Assembly (NCBI RefSeq): GCF_019396345.1
Contig: NZ_JAHKRM010000042.1
Location: forward strand, 44,237 to 108,236
From: Nonomuraea guangzhouensis
GTDB taxonomy: Bacteria; Actinomycetota; Actinomycetes; Streptosporangiales; Streptosporangiaceae
Length of the DNA: 64,000 nt
Direction: 5' to 3'
This document shows, one piece after another, positions 1-8,028 of this stretch. Each line of letters starts with the position of its first letter. Position 1 is the first letter of the stretch. The notes under the pieces are model-generated. The model did no database searches and was not told the DNA's origin. It saw nothing but the letters and a program-made list of their open reading frames with translations. The position numbers and the translations under genes were made by a program.

Positions 1-2487
1 CGCGGCACGGCCAAGGTCGAGACGACGCGGGGCGACTATTCGGTCCCGATCCAGTTCAGCGTCAGCAACGTCGAGGTCCCCACGATCGACAAGTCACCGT
101 TCACCAACTACCACTGGACGATGACGAACGGCTTCACCTGGGACGGCCTCAGCTGGAACGGTACGGCCAGCCAGGCCTACGACGTCGGCAAGTACTACTA
201 CGGCGTCGACACCTACAGCGACGCGTGGTTCGGCCTCATGGACGAGTTCGCCCGCAAGCTCGCCGAATATCGCACCAACATGGTCTGGCTCCGTACCGAC
301 CTGTTCCTGCAGTCCACCGGCACGGAGCTGTCGGAATTCGTCAAGGGGATCCCGGGCGACATCGACTGGACGAACTTCGACCGCTACGTCGAGACGTTCA
401 AGCGGCACGGGATCACCAAGTTCGCCAACCAGCATCTCATTCACGCGCTGATCAAGATGCCGGACAGCGAAAAGCCCAACGACAGCTGGAACACCAAGCT
501 GCCGGACAGCCTGCCGGTCACCGACGCCTACCTGACGAACTATCTGACCGCGCTGTACAAGCACCTGAAGAGCAAGGGCTGGACGAACGGCCTGACGTGG
601 TATCAGCACATCAGTGACGAGCCCATCACCGCCGACCAGCGCAACCTCTGGACCTATGTCGCGCGCAAGATCCAGCAGATCAACGCCGACCTCGGCGCCG
701 ATTTCCGCACCATGGACGCCGACCCCGACGGCATCCTGCTCGACGACAAGACCAAGCCCTATGTCGACACCTGGGTGCCGCTGACGCCGGCATTCGAGCG
801 CAAGAAGGCCGGCTACAAGGCACAGCAGGCCACGGGCCAGGACCTGTGGGTCTACACGTGTGAGGTCAACACTCCCCCGTGGCTCAACCGGTTCTGGACG
901 CAGCCGACGATGACCGGCCGCATGCTGTTCTGGGACCTCGAGCGCGAGGGCGTGCAGGGTCATCTGCACTGGGCGTGGAACGCGTGGTACGTGGGCCCCT
1001 GGAAGGGCGACTCCTACATCGTCTATCCCGACAAGGCCAACAGGACGGTGAAGAGCAGCCTGCGTCTGGAGGCACAGCGCGATGGCCTCGAGGACTACGA
1101 GCTCCTCTACATCCTGAAGAAGCGCAACCCGGCTCTGGCGAAGCAGATCGTCGACAGCGCGATCAGCCCGGAGGACCCGCGGCGCTACACACTCGACCCG
1201 GCCTATCTCGACACTCTGCACAGCTACATCGTGCGGGCGGCGGCGGGCGAGACCGTCGGCGCGATTCCCCAGCCGACCAGCCCCTATGAAGATCAGGATG
1301 TCCCCCGTACGTTCCTGCTCGACGGCACCGACGACAGCATCGGCTACTCCACCGGCTGGGCACCGCGGCAGCGGCAGTCCGCGTACCTCGGCAGCGTCCA
1401 CATCAGCAAGACCGCCGGCAACAAGGCGACCTACGAGTTCGAGGGCACCGGCATCGACGCGTTCTTCGAGAAGAACACGACGACCGGAAAGGTGTCCGTG
1501 TCGGTCGACGGCGGACCGGCGACGGTGATCGACCTGTTCGAGGCGGTCCAGTACGACCGCTTCACCGCATTTCGAAAGACCGGCCTGACACCGGGCAAGC
1601 ACCGGATCGAGATCACCAACGTCGAGAACAAGGAGGTGCGGTTCGACGGATTCCGCGTGCGACTCGCACCTGGGCAGCAGCACTTCGACGCGACGTTGAC
1701 GGACCTGAAGCTGACCAACGTCGCGGAATTCACCTTCGAGGGGCATCGCGGTGACTACGCGCTGCTCGTCGACCAGGGGGCGAGCACCGTCGGCCTGACC
1801 CCGACGCTGACCGACGCCGGCGGCACGATCACCGTCGACGGCGGTGCCGTCGCCAACGGTGCGACCGTCAACGTCAACGTGGCGAACGGCAAGAACAAGG
1901 TCGAGATCCGTACGCTGGCCAGCGATGGCAAGACCGCGAAGACCTATGAGCTCACGCTCGTGAAGGGCGCGGTGAACACGGCGGACGCCAACATCGCCCG
2001 CAGCTATTCGGCGGTGTCGGCCTCGGCGGCCCGTGATGGCGATGGCGGCGTGCAATACGGCCCGCAGAAGATGGTCGACGGCGAATACGGCACGATGTTC
2101 GCCGCCAAGCAGGGCTACACCGACGCGAACCCGTTCCCGCACGAGATCGTGCTGGGCTGGACCGACCCGAAGGCGTTCAACACGCTCGTGGTCGCCACCC
2201 GTGGTGGCATTCCGCAGGGTCTGACCGACGTCGACGTCGAGGTCTCGGCCAACGGCACCGACTGGACGAGCGCCGCGCAGGGCGTCTCGTTCCGGTGGAC
2301 GCACGACGATGACGACGGCGTCATGGAGTATTCGGTCGCCGATCTTCCCGACCTGCAAGGCGTCAGGAAGCTGCGCCTGAAGATCAACGATGCGAACTAC
2401 ACCCGCTGGAGCATGTACGCCGTCTATGAGCTGGAGCTCTACAACCTGCCGGCTCAGCGTACGGCGACGAGCGGCCAGACCCACTGA
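1..2487 (+). CDS. DUF4091 glycoside hydrolase-like protein, modular, 5' partial
   Basis: The reading frame is open from base 1, so the N-terminus lies outside the window. The first ~420 visible residues resemble the DUF4091 (GH-like TIM barrel) family: a Trp-rich stretch around bases 560-1000 with acidic residues after beta strands (e.g. QHISDEP near 604). It is followed by a beta-sandwich module (about bases 1309-1665), a cadherin-like beta-sandwich of the kind found in bacterial glycanases (about 1681-1965), and a C-terminal discoidin (F5/8 type C)-like domain (about 1990-2440). The protein is probably secreted and acts on a polysaccharide, but the signal peptide is not visible. It converges on the ROK/galactosidase locus, which suggests a shared glycan target (inference). 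The substrate is unknown. Confidence 0.85.
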   Translation, partial: RGTAKVETTRGDYSVPIQFSVSNVEVPTIDKSPFTNYHWTMTNGFTWDGLSWNGTASQAYDVGKYYYGVDTYSDAWFGLMDEFARKLAEYRTNMVWLRTDLFLQSTGTELSEFVKGIPGDIDWTNFDRYVETFKRHGITKFANQHLIHALIKMPDSEKPNDSWNTKLPDSLPVTDAYLTNYLTALYKHLKSKGWTNGLTWYQHISDEPITADQRNLWTYVARKIQQINADLGADFRTMDADPDGILLDDKTKPYVDTWVPLTPAFERKKAGYKAQQATGQDLWVYTCEVNTPPWLNRFWTQPTMTGRMLFWDLEREGVQGHLHWAWNAWYVGPWKGDSYIVYPDKANRTVKSSLRLEAQRDGLEDYELLYILKKRNPALAKQIVDSAISPEDPRRYTLDPAYLDTLHSYIVRAAAGETVGAIPQPTSPYEDQDVPRTFLLDGTDDSIGYSTGWAPRQRQSAYLGSVHISKTAGNKATYEFEGTGIDAFFEKNTTTGKVSVSVDGGPATVIDLFEAVQYDRFTAFRKTGLTPGKHRIEITNVENKEVRFDGFRVRLAPGQQHFDATLTDLKLTNVAEFTFEGHRGDYALLVDQGASTVGLTPTLTDAGGTITVDGGAVANGATVNVNVANGKNKVEIRTLASDGKTAKTYELTLVKGAVNTADANIARSYSAVSASAARDGDGGVQYGPQKMVDGEYGTMFAAKQGYTDANPFPHEIVLGWTDPKAFNTLVVATRGGIPQGLTDVDVEVSANGTDWTSAAQGVSFRWTHDDDDGVMEYSVADLPDLQGVRKLRLKINDANYTRWSMYAVYELELYNLPAQRTATSGQTH

Positions 2488-2531
2488 CAGATTCGTGCCC
2501 GTCGCCTAGACCAGGCGACGGGCACAATCTG
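2488..2531. terminator. Bipartite hairpin terminator between convergent genes
   Basis: Directly after the stop codon lies a near-perfect inverted repeat: CAGATT (2488-2493) and GTGCCCGTCGCC (2495-2506), a 7-nt loop, then GGCGACGGGCAC (2514-2525) and AATCTG (2526-2531). The arms pair over 18 bp with one bulged C. There is no long T tract, as is common in actinomycetes. It sits between two convergent stop codons, so it could serve both strands. Confidence 0.8.
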
Positions 2532-2547
2532 CGATGCCCCCCAAGCG

Positions 2548-3699
2548 TCACATGAATGGCTTCGGGAGGGGAGCGTCGAAGTCGTAGAGGCGGGCGTCGA
2601 CGTGATCGAGCGCGCGCCGTACCGCGCCCAGGGCCACGGCCTGCTCCCCCAGATCGGAGATCACCACCACCGGAGGTTCGAGGCAGAACGGGACCACATA
2701 CCGGCGCACCGGCTCGAGCAGCACGTCGCCCGCACGCGAGACGCCGCCGCCCAGCACCACCAGCTCGGGATCCACGGTCAGCACCAAGGCGGCGATGCCT
2801 TCCGCCAGGTCGCGCGCGTATTGCTCGACCGCCCACTGCGCGGCCGGGTCGCCGGACCTGGCCGCGGCGAAGACCTGGGCGGCGGCGTCCCGTGGTGCCG
2901 TGCCGGGCGGCAGGCCCTGGAAACCGGTCAGATGGACGGGTGCGCGGTGCCAGCCGACCAGCGGCAGCGCGCCGATCTCGCCCGCGCCACCCCTGGCGCC
3001 TTTGAGGAGGTTGCCGCCCACCACGATGCCCGCGCCCGTGCGCACGCCGGACAGCACGAACACCAGGTCATCGATGCCGCGGGCCTGGCCGCGCCACCGC
3101 TCGGCGACCGCGGCCAGGTTGCAGTCGTTCTCCACCAGTACGGGGCAGTCGAAGCTCGCGCGCAGCTCGCCCGCCAGATCGAGGCCGGTCCACTCGGGCA
3201 GGCCGACGGACAGCTTCACCACACCTTCGGCGCTCACCACGCCAGTGGTGCCCGCGCAGACGGCGGCGATGCGGTCGGCGGTCAGCCCCGCGGCCTTCAG
3301 CGCGGCCGTGATCGCCGTCCTGATGCCCGCAAGTCGCTCGGCGCGGCCGGCGGTGGCGGCGGTCGGCTCGTCATGCGCGGCCACGACCGTGCCGTCCAGG
3401 TCGGCGACGCTGGCTCTGATCGTGTAGGAGCCTATGTCGATCCCGAGCACGTGGCCGCCCGTCGCGTGGAAGGCGAACAACCTGGCCGGCCGCCCCATCT
3501 GGCCGCTCTCCGGTGGCAGCTCCCGGAGCCAGCCCGCCGCCAGCAACTCATCGACCAAGCCCTCCACGGTCGGCCTGGACAGCGCGGCCCCCTTGGCGAG
3601 GTCGGTCAGTCCGAGCGGCCCCTGCGACCGGACCGTCTGGAGCGCCGTCACGAGATTGATCCGACGAAGCCGCGAGGTGTCGCCGCCACGAATTGTCAC
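2548..3699 (-). CDS. ROK-family transcriptional repressor
   Basis: 383 aa starting at GTG 3699, which has AAGGGGG about 6 nt upstream; the longer frame would run into the divergent gene. The N-terminus has a winged-helix HTH (residues ~5-65, including LTDLAKGAALSRPTVEGLV). The ROK sugar-kinase fold follows, with an ATP-binding segment (GIDIGSYT) and a VENDCNLAA motif that keeps the catalytic-type Asp. The GEIGH motif reads GEIGA and the CxCGxxGC zinc motif of ROK proteins is absent, so sugar kinase activity is doubtful and a purely regulatory role is likely (inference). It is transcribed divergently from the sugar transport/galactosidase operon, its probable target. Confidence 0.9.
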   Translation of the reverse strand: MTIRGGDTSRLRRINLVTALQTVRSQGPLGLTDLAKGAALSRPTVEGLVDELLAAGWLRELPPESGQMGRPARLFAFHATGGHVLGIDIGSYTIRASVADLDGTVVAAHDEPTAATAGRAERLAGIRTAITAALKAAGLTADRIAAVCAGTTGVVSAEGVVKLSVGLPEWTGLDLAGELRASFDCPVLVENDCNLAAVAERWRGQARGIDDLVFVLSGVRTGAGIVVGGNLLKGARGGAGEIGALPLVGWHRAPVHLTGFQGLPPGTAPRDAAAQVFAAARSGDPAAQWAVEQYARDLAEGIAALVLTVDPELVVLGGGVSRAGDVLLEPVRRYVVPFCLEPPVVVISDLGEQAVALGAVRRALDHVDARLYDFDAPLPKPFM

Positions 3700-3778
3700 G
3701 CATGCCCCCTTGACAGATAGTACATCGGAGAAATAAAAACAGCCTTCATTAGTAATGTACAACTCGTAGGAGATGCGG
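3700..3778. promoter_or_regulatory. Divergent AT-rich control region of the galactoside locus
   Basis: This is a 79-bp AT-rich spacer in otherwise GC-rich DNA between the ROK gene and the operon. A TTGACA box lies at 3710-3715 (+ strand). GTACAT (3720-3725) and ATGTAC (3755-3760) form an inverted repeat, and ATTAGTAAT (3748-3756) is a short palindrome. GGAG at 3769-3772 is the ribosome-binding site that places the operon start at ATG 3779. Operator assignment is inference. Confidence 0.45.
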
Positions 3779-5041
3779 ATGGTCACTCTTGCCGTGATTG
3801 GGGCGGGCCTGCGCGGCACCGGCTACGCCAGGCTGGCCCGCGAAGGCGGGTTCGCCGAGGTCGTGGCCGTCGCCGAGCCCGACCAGGACAGGCGGGCGGA
3901 CTTCGCGGCCGAGCACGGGATCCCGGCCGAGCGCGTCTTCGCCGACTGGCGGGACCTGCTGGCCGGCGAGCGGCTGGCCGACGCGGTGATCGTGGCCACG
4001 CAGGACCGCCTGCACCTCCAGCCCGCCGTACGCGCGGCCGAGCTGGGTTACCACATCCTGCTGGAGAAGCCGATGGCGCCGACGGAGGAGGACGCCGCGG
4101 CCATCGCCGAAGCCGCCGACCGCAACGGCGTGATCCTGGCGGTCTGCCATGTGCTGCGCTACGCGCCCTACACCACCAAGCTCAAGGAGCTCCTGGACGA
4201 GGGCAGGATCGGCCAGATCATGAACATCCAGCACCTGGAGCAGGTCGGCTGGTGGCACCAGGCACACTCCTTCGTGCGAGGCAACTGGCGGAACGAGGCC
4301 GAGTCGGCCCCGATGCTGCTCGCCAAAGCCTGCCATGATCTTGATTGGCTCGTGCACATCAAGGGCGAGGTGCCCGAGCGGGTCTCCTCCTTCGGCAAGC
4401 TCGTCCACTTCACCAAGGAGAGCAAGCCCGCGGGGGCCGCCGACCGCTGCCTGGACTGCTCGATCGAGCCCACCTGTCCCTACTCGGCCCGGCGGTTGTA
4501 CATGGACGGCCTCGCCGATCCGGCCCGGCACGTCTGGCCGCTCGGTGCGATCACCCGCGACTTCACCGAGGAGGGCGTGCTCGCGGCCCTGCGCGAGGGT
4601 CCGTACGGCAGATGCGTCTACGCCTGCGACAACGACGTGGTCGACAGCCAGGTGGTGATCATGGAGTTCGCCGACGGCACGAGCGCCACCTGCACCGTCA
4701 CCGCGTTCGGCGCACTCGAGCACCGGAAGACCAGGATCTTCGGCACACGCGGCTCGATCGAGTGCGACGGCGAGACGCTCCGCGTCCACGACTTCCTCAC
4801 CGATGAGGTGTCGGTGATCGACGCCCTCGCCGGAGCGGACGCCTCGGCCGCCTCCGGGCACGGAGGGGGTGACGGAGCGCTGATGCGGGCGTTCCTCGCC
4901 GCCGTCCGCGACAACAATCCGGCCTTGGTCTCGACCAACGCGCAGGCCAGCCTCGCCACGCACCGGGTGGTCTGGGCCGCGGAGCAGGCCAGGCACACCC
5001 GAACCGTCGTCTCGATCGGAAAGGCCCCCCACCATGCGTAA
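3779..5041 (+). CDS. Gfo/Idh/MocA family oxidoreductase
   Basis: 420 aa. ATG 3779 is preferred over ATG 3773 because GGAG (3769-3772) is 6 nt away from the former but touches the latter. The N-terminal Rossmann fold has GAGLRG (residues ~8-13), and the EKP motif (EKPMAPT) of the family is present, so it should bind NAD(P) and oxidise or reduce a sugar or inositol-type substrate. A Cys-rich insert at ~222-233 (CLDC...CPYSA) is seen in one Gfo/Idh subgroup and may bind a metal. First gene of the operon; its stop overlaps the next start by 8 nt. It probably processes a sugar released or imported by this locus (inference). Confidence 0.9.
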   Translation: MVTLAVIGAGLRGTGYARLAREGGFAEVVAVAEPDQDRRADFAAEHGIPAERVFADWRDLLAGERLADAVIVATQDRLHLQPAVRAAELGYHILLEKPMAPTEEDAAAIAEAADRNGVILAVCHVLRYAPYTTKLKELLDEGRIGQIMNIQHLEQVGWWHQAHSFVRGNWRNEAESAPMLLAKACHDLDWLVHIKGEVPERVSSFGKLVHFTKESKPAGAADRCLDCSIEPTCPYSARRLYMDGLADPARHVWPLGAITRDFTEEGVLAALREGPYGRCVYACDNDVVDSQVVIMEFADGTSATCTVTAFGALEHRKTRIFGTRGSIECDGETLRVHDFLTDEVSVIDALAGADASAASGHGGGDGALMRAFLAAVRDNNPALVSTNAQASLATHRVVWAAEQARHTRTVVSIGKAPHHA

Positions 5042-6287
5042 AATGACGGCTCTCCTCCTGATCGGTGCCCTCGGCCTGACCGCCTGTGGCAAGAAGAACA
5101 GCACCGAACCCGCCCAGCAGTCCCTGTCCTACCGCTCCTCCTGGGGCGCGGCGGAACCCCAGGCGAAGATCATCAAGACGATCATGGACGACTTCGCCAA
5201 GGAGACGGGCACCAAGGTCGACCTGAAGTTCGTCGGCCGCACCGGCAACGAGAACCTCAACGCCGAGATGGCCTCCGGCCAGGGCCCCGACCTGTTCGAC
5301 ACCACCACCGGCGACATCGACACCCTGACCGCCCAGAACATCATCGGCCCGCTGGACGACCTGGAGAACACCCAGATCCCCGGCGAGGGCAAGACGGTCA
5401 AGGAAGTGCTTCCCGAGCCGGTACGGCGGGCCTCCTCCGGCAAGAACGGCCTGGCCTTCGTTCCGCACACGATCATCTCCACCGCCATCTGGTACGACGC
5501 GGCCAAGCACCCCGGACTGAACCCACAGACCTGGGACGAGTTCATCGCCTTCCTCGATGAGTCCAAGAAGGCCGGCCGTACCCCGATCGGCCAGGACGGC
5601 ACCATCGCCTTCTACAACGTCTACTGGTTCTACGCCCTCCTGGTGGGCGCCAACGGCGCGGGAAGCCTCGCCGAGCTGGGCAAGGACTCCGCCAACTGGG
5701 ACAAGCCCCAGGTGCTCGACGCGGCGAAGAAGGTCGAGCAGCTCGCCAAGGGCGGGTACTTCCAGCGGGACTTCATGGCGACCAAGTTCCCCGCCGCACA
5801 GAACGCCTGGGCGGCGGGCACGTACGACCTGAACCTCAACGGCACCTGGCTGGCCAGCGAGGTCCAGAGCCAGCTCACTCCCGGCTTCAAGGTCGCCTCG
5901 TTCCAGATGCCCGCAGGCGGCAAGAAGTCCATCGAGGTGGGCACCCTCGGCTGGGGCGTGAACGCCAAGGGCAAGAACGTCGCGACGGCCAAGAAGTTCC
6001 TGGCTTTCGCGCTGCGGAAGAAGTACATGGAGCAGTTCTCCACCGTGGCGCTGAACATCTCCTCGCGCGGTGACGTGCCCGCGCCCGCGAACATGGCGGA
6101 CCTGCAGAAGGCGGTGCTGGAGGCCAAGGAGACGCACCTGAGCTACGACTACGCGGGTGCCGACAAGACCTGGTGGGGCGACATGTTCCTGCCGCTGAGC
6201 GACAAGCTCCTCTCCGGCAAGATCGACGCGGCCACGTTCGTCCGCGAGGGCAAGAAGCAGACAGCCGACCATCTGGCGAACGGGTGA
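5034..6287 (+). CDS. ABC transporter sugar-binding lipoprotein
   Basis: 417 aa extracellular solute-binding protein, family 1 type. The N-terminus MRKMTALLLIGALGLTAC is a lipoprotein signal with the lipobox Cys at residue 18, so it should be lipid-anchored outside the membrane. The body has the usual two-lobe composition, with conserved segments such as GPDLFDTT, the NGTW region (~265) and WGVNAKGKN (~305). ATG 5034 overlaps the previous gene by 8 nt, and its stop overlaps the permease start in a GTGA. It captures an oligosaccharide, probably a galactoside given the GH35 gene downstream (inference). Confidence 0.92.
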   Translation: MRKMTALLLIGALGLTACGKKNSTEPAQQSLSYRSSWGAAEPQAKIIKTIMDDFAKETGTKVDLKFVGRTGNENLNAEMASGQGPDLFDTTTGDIDTLTAQNIIGPLDDLENTQIPGEGKTVKEVLPEPVRRASSGKNGLAFVPHTIISTAIWYDAAKHPGLNPQTWDEFIAFLDESKKAGRTPIGQDGTIAFYNVYWFYALLVGANGAGSLAELGKDSANWDKPQVLDAAKKVEQLAKGGYFQRDFMATKFPAAQNAWAAGTYDLNLNGTWLASEVQSQLTPGFKVASFQMPAGGKKSIEVGTLGWGVNAKGKNVATAKKFLAFALRKKYMEQFSTVALNISSRGDVPAPANMADLQKAVLEAKETHLSYDYAGADKTWWGDMFLPLSDKLLSGKIDAATFVREGKKQTADHLANG

Positions 6288-7165
6288 AAACCTACGAACG
6301 GGCCTTCTGGCCTTTCCTCCTGCCCGCGCTCCTGGTCTACACCCTGCTGTTCGTCGCGCCATCGCTGTTCGGAATCTGGATCAGCCTCACCCAATGGTCA
6401 GGCCCCGGCTCGGAGATGACCTGGCGCGGGCTGGACAACTACGTGGCGCTGCTGCACAACCAGGTCTTCGCCACGGCCTTCACCAACACCTTCGTGATGG
6501 CGATCGTCGGCGGCGCCCTGATCTTCGGCTTCACCTTCCTCGCCATGGTCGTGCTCAGGCAGCTCAAAGGGCGGGCCTTCATCCGGGCCGTCGTCTTCCT
6601 GCCGCTGATCATCTCGCTCATCGCGATCGGCGCGGCGGTGGGCTTCCTGCTCAACCCCGAAGGCGCGATCAACACCGTGCTCGGCTGGGTCGGCCTGGAC
6701 CCGCAACCCTGGCTCGGCCCCGAGATGGTGTTCCGCTGCGTCGTGGGCGGGCTGGTCTGGTCGAGCACCGGCTTCTACGTCGCGCTGATGATGTCGGCCG
6801 CCGACGCCATCCCGGCGCACGTGTACGAGGACGCCCTGCTCATCGGGGCCACCAAATGGGAGCAGTTCCGGCACATCACGCTGCCGTTGACCTGGGACGT
6901 CTTCGCCGTCGCCGCCGTCCTCTGGGTGGTCGGCAGCCTGAAGATCTTCGACATCGTGCTGGCCTTCACCACCGCGGGCACCACTGCCGCACCGCCGATC
7001 CCCGCCCGGACGATCGCGGTGCAGCAGTTCATCGTGGTGAAGGGCGCCGGCCTGCCAGAGCTCGGCAGCGCGGCGGCCATGGGCGTGATGACGCTCCTGG
7101 TGACGGCCGTACTCATCGTGCTGACCCGGCGCATCACCCGGCGTGATCGAGTGGAGCTGTCATGA
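6284..7165 (+). CDS. Sugar ABC transporter permease, MalF/UgpA type
   Basis: 293 aa. It starts at GTG 6284 inside a GTGA overlap with the binding-protein stop, indicating translational coupling; the longer upstream frame lies inside the neighbouring gene. About six hydrophobic membrane segments are visible. The EAA loop for ATPase contact reads YEDALLIGATKWEQFRHITLP (from ~residue 182). It pairs with the following permease as a heterodimeric import channel. Confidence 0.92.
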   Translation: MKTYERAFWPFLLPALLVYTLLFVAPSLFGIWISLTQWSGPGSEMTWRGLDNYVALLHNQVFATAFTNTFVMAIVGGALIFGFTFLAMVVLRQLKGRAFIRAVVFLPLIISLIAIGAAVGFLLNPEGAINTVLGWVGLDPQPWLGPEMVFRCVVGGLVWSSTGFYVALMMSAADAIPAHVYEDALLIGATKWEQFRHITLPLTWDVFAVAAVLWVVGSLKIFDIVLAFTTAGTTAAPPIPARTIAVQQFIVVKGAGLPELGSAAAMGVMTLLVTAVLIVLTRRITRRDRVELS

Positions 7166-8028
7166 GGCGTCTGATCGGGGACATCCTGCTCCCCAGGGCC
7201 ACGGCCATCGCGCTCTGGGCCTGGGTGGCCTTCAACCTCGCCCTGATCGGCTGGGTGGGCATCCAGTCGCTGAAGGACTCGCGGGACGTGTGGCTGCATC
7301 CGTTCGCGCTGCCGGCGACCCCGCGATGGGACAACTTCTTCTCGGCGTGGCAGGCGGCCGAATTCTCCGCCGCGGCCCTGAACAGCGTGGTGCTGACCGT
7401 GTTCGGCGCCGTGTTGATCGTGGCGATCTCCGCTCCCGCCGCCTACGTGCTGGCTCGCTCGAGCCGGCGCGTCGCCGGCCCGACGATCAGCTATTTCGCA
7501 ATGGGGCTGAGCATCCCGATCCAGACCATCCTGGTGCCGATCGTGGTGATCAAGCTGTCGGTCTACACGTTCATGGAGGACTGGGTCACCGGCTGGTGGG
7601 ACAACCGCATCACCCTGCTGGTCTTCCAGGTGGCGCTGTCGGTGCCCTTCGCGGTGTTCGTGCTCACCGGGTACATGCGCTCGCTGCCGCACGAGATCGA
7701 GGAGGCGGCCGAGATCGACGGCGCCGGCCCGCTCCGCGCGTTCGTCCTGGTTATCATGCCCGTGGCCAGGCCGGGCCTGACCACCGTGCTGGTGCTCAAT
7801 GTCATGGGCCTGTGGAACGAGACCCTGCTCGCCCTGCTGATCGCCCCCCTCCCCGAGGAACGCAACCTGCCCGCCGCCCTCCTCGGTCTGTACAGCAGCA
7901 TGCAGTACAGCTCCGACTGGGGCGGCATGTTCGCGGGCATCGTGATCCTGGTCTACCCCATGATCGTGCTCTACCTCTGGCTGGGCCGCCGCATCGTCGA
8001 CGGCATGACCGCCGGAATCAGCAGATGA
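7162..8028 (+). CDS. Sugar ABC transporter permease, MalG/UgpE type
   Basis: 288 aa, starting in an ATGA overlap with the preceding permease. Six hydrophobic segments are visible. The EAA loop reads IEEAAEIDGAGPLRAFVLVI (from ~residue 180), with the classic EAAxxDGA core. No ATPase gene follows, so energy probably comes from a shared MsiK-like ATPase encoded elsewhere, as is common in actinomycetes. Its stop overlaps the GH35 start (ATGA at 8025-8028). Confidence 0.92.
   Translation: MRRLIGDILLPRATAIALWAWVAFNLALIGWVGIQSLKDSRDVWLHPFALPATPRWDNFFSAWQAAEFSAAALNSVVLTVFGAVLIVAISAPAAYVLARSSRRVAGPTISYFAMGLSIPIQTILVPIVVIKLSVYTFMEDWVTGWWDNRITLLVFQVALSVPFAVFVLTGYMRSLPHEIEEAAEIDGAGPLRAFVLVIMPVARPGLTTVLVLNVMGLWNETLLALLIAPLPEERNLPAALLGLYSSMQYSSDWGGMFAGIVILVYPMIVLYLWLGRRIVDGMTAGISR

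Noticed and set aside
94..2484. 796-codon open frame on the minus strand opposite the DUF4091 gene
   Set aside because: It mirrors the codon structure of the plus-strand gene; its translation is low-complexity V/R/G/L-rich with no domain, a typical high-GC shadow.
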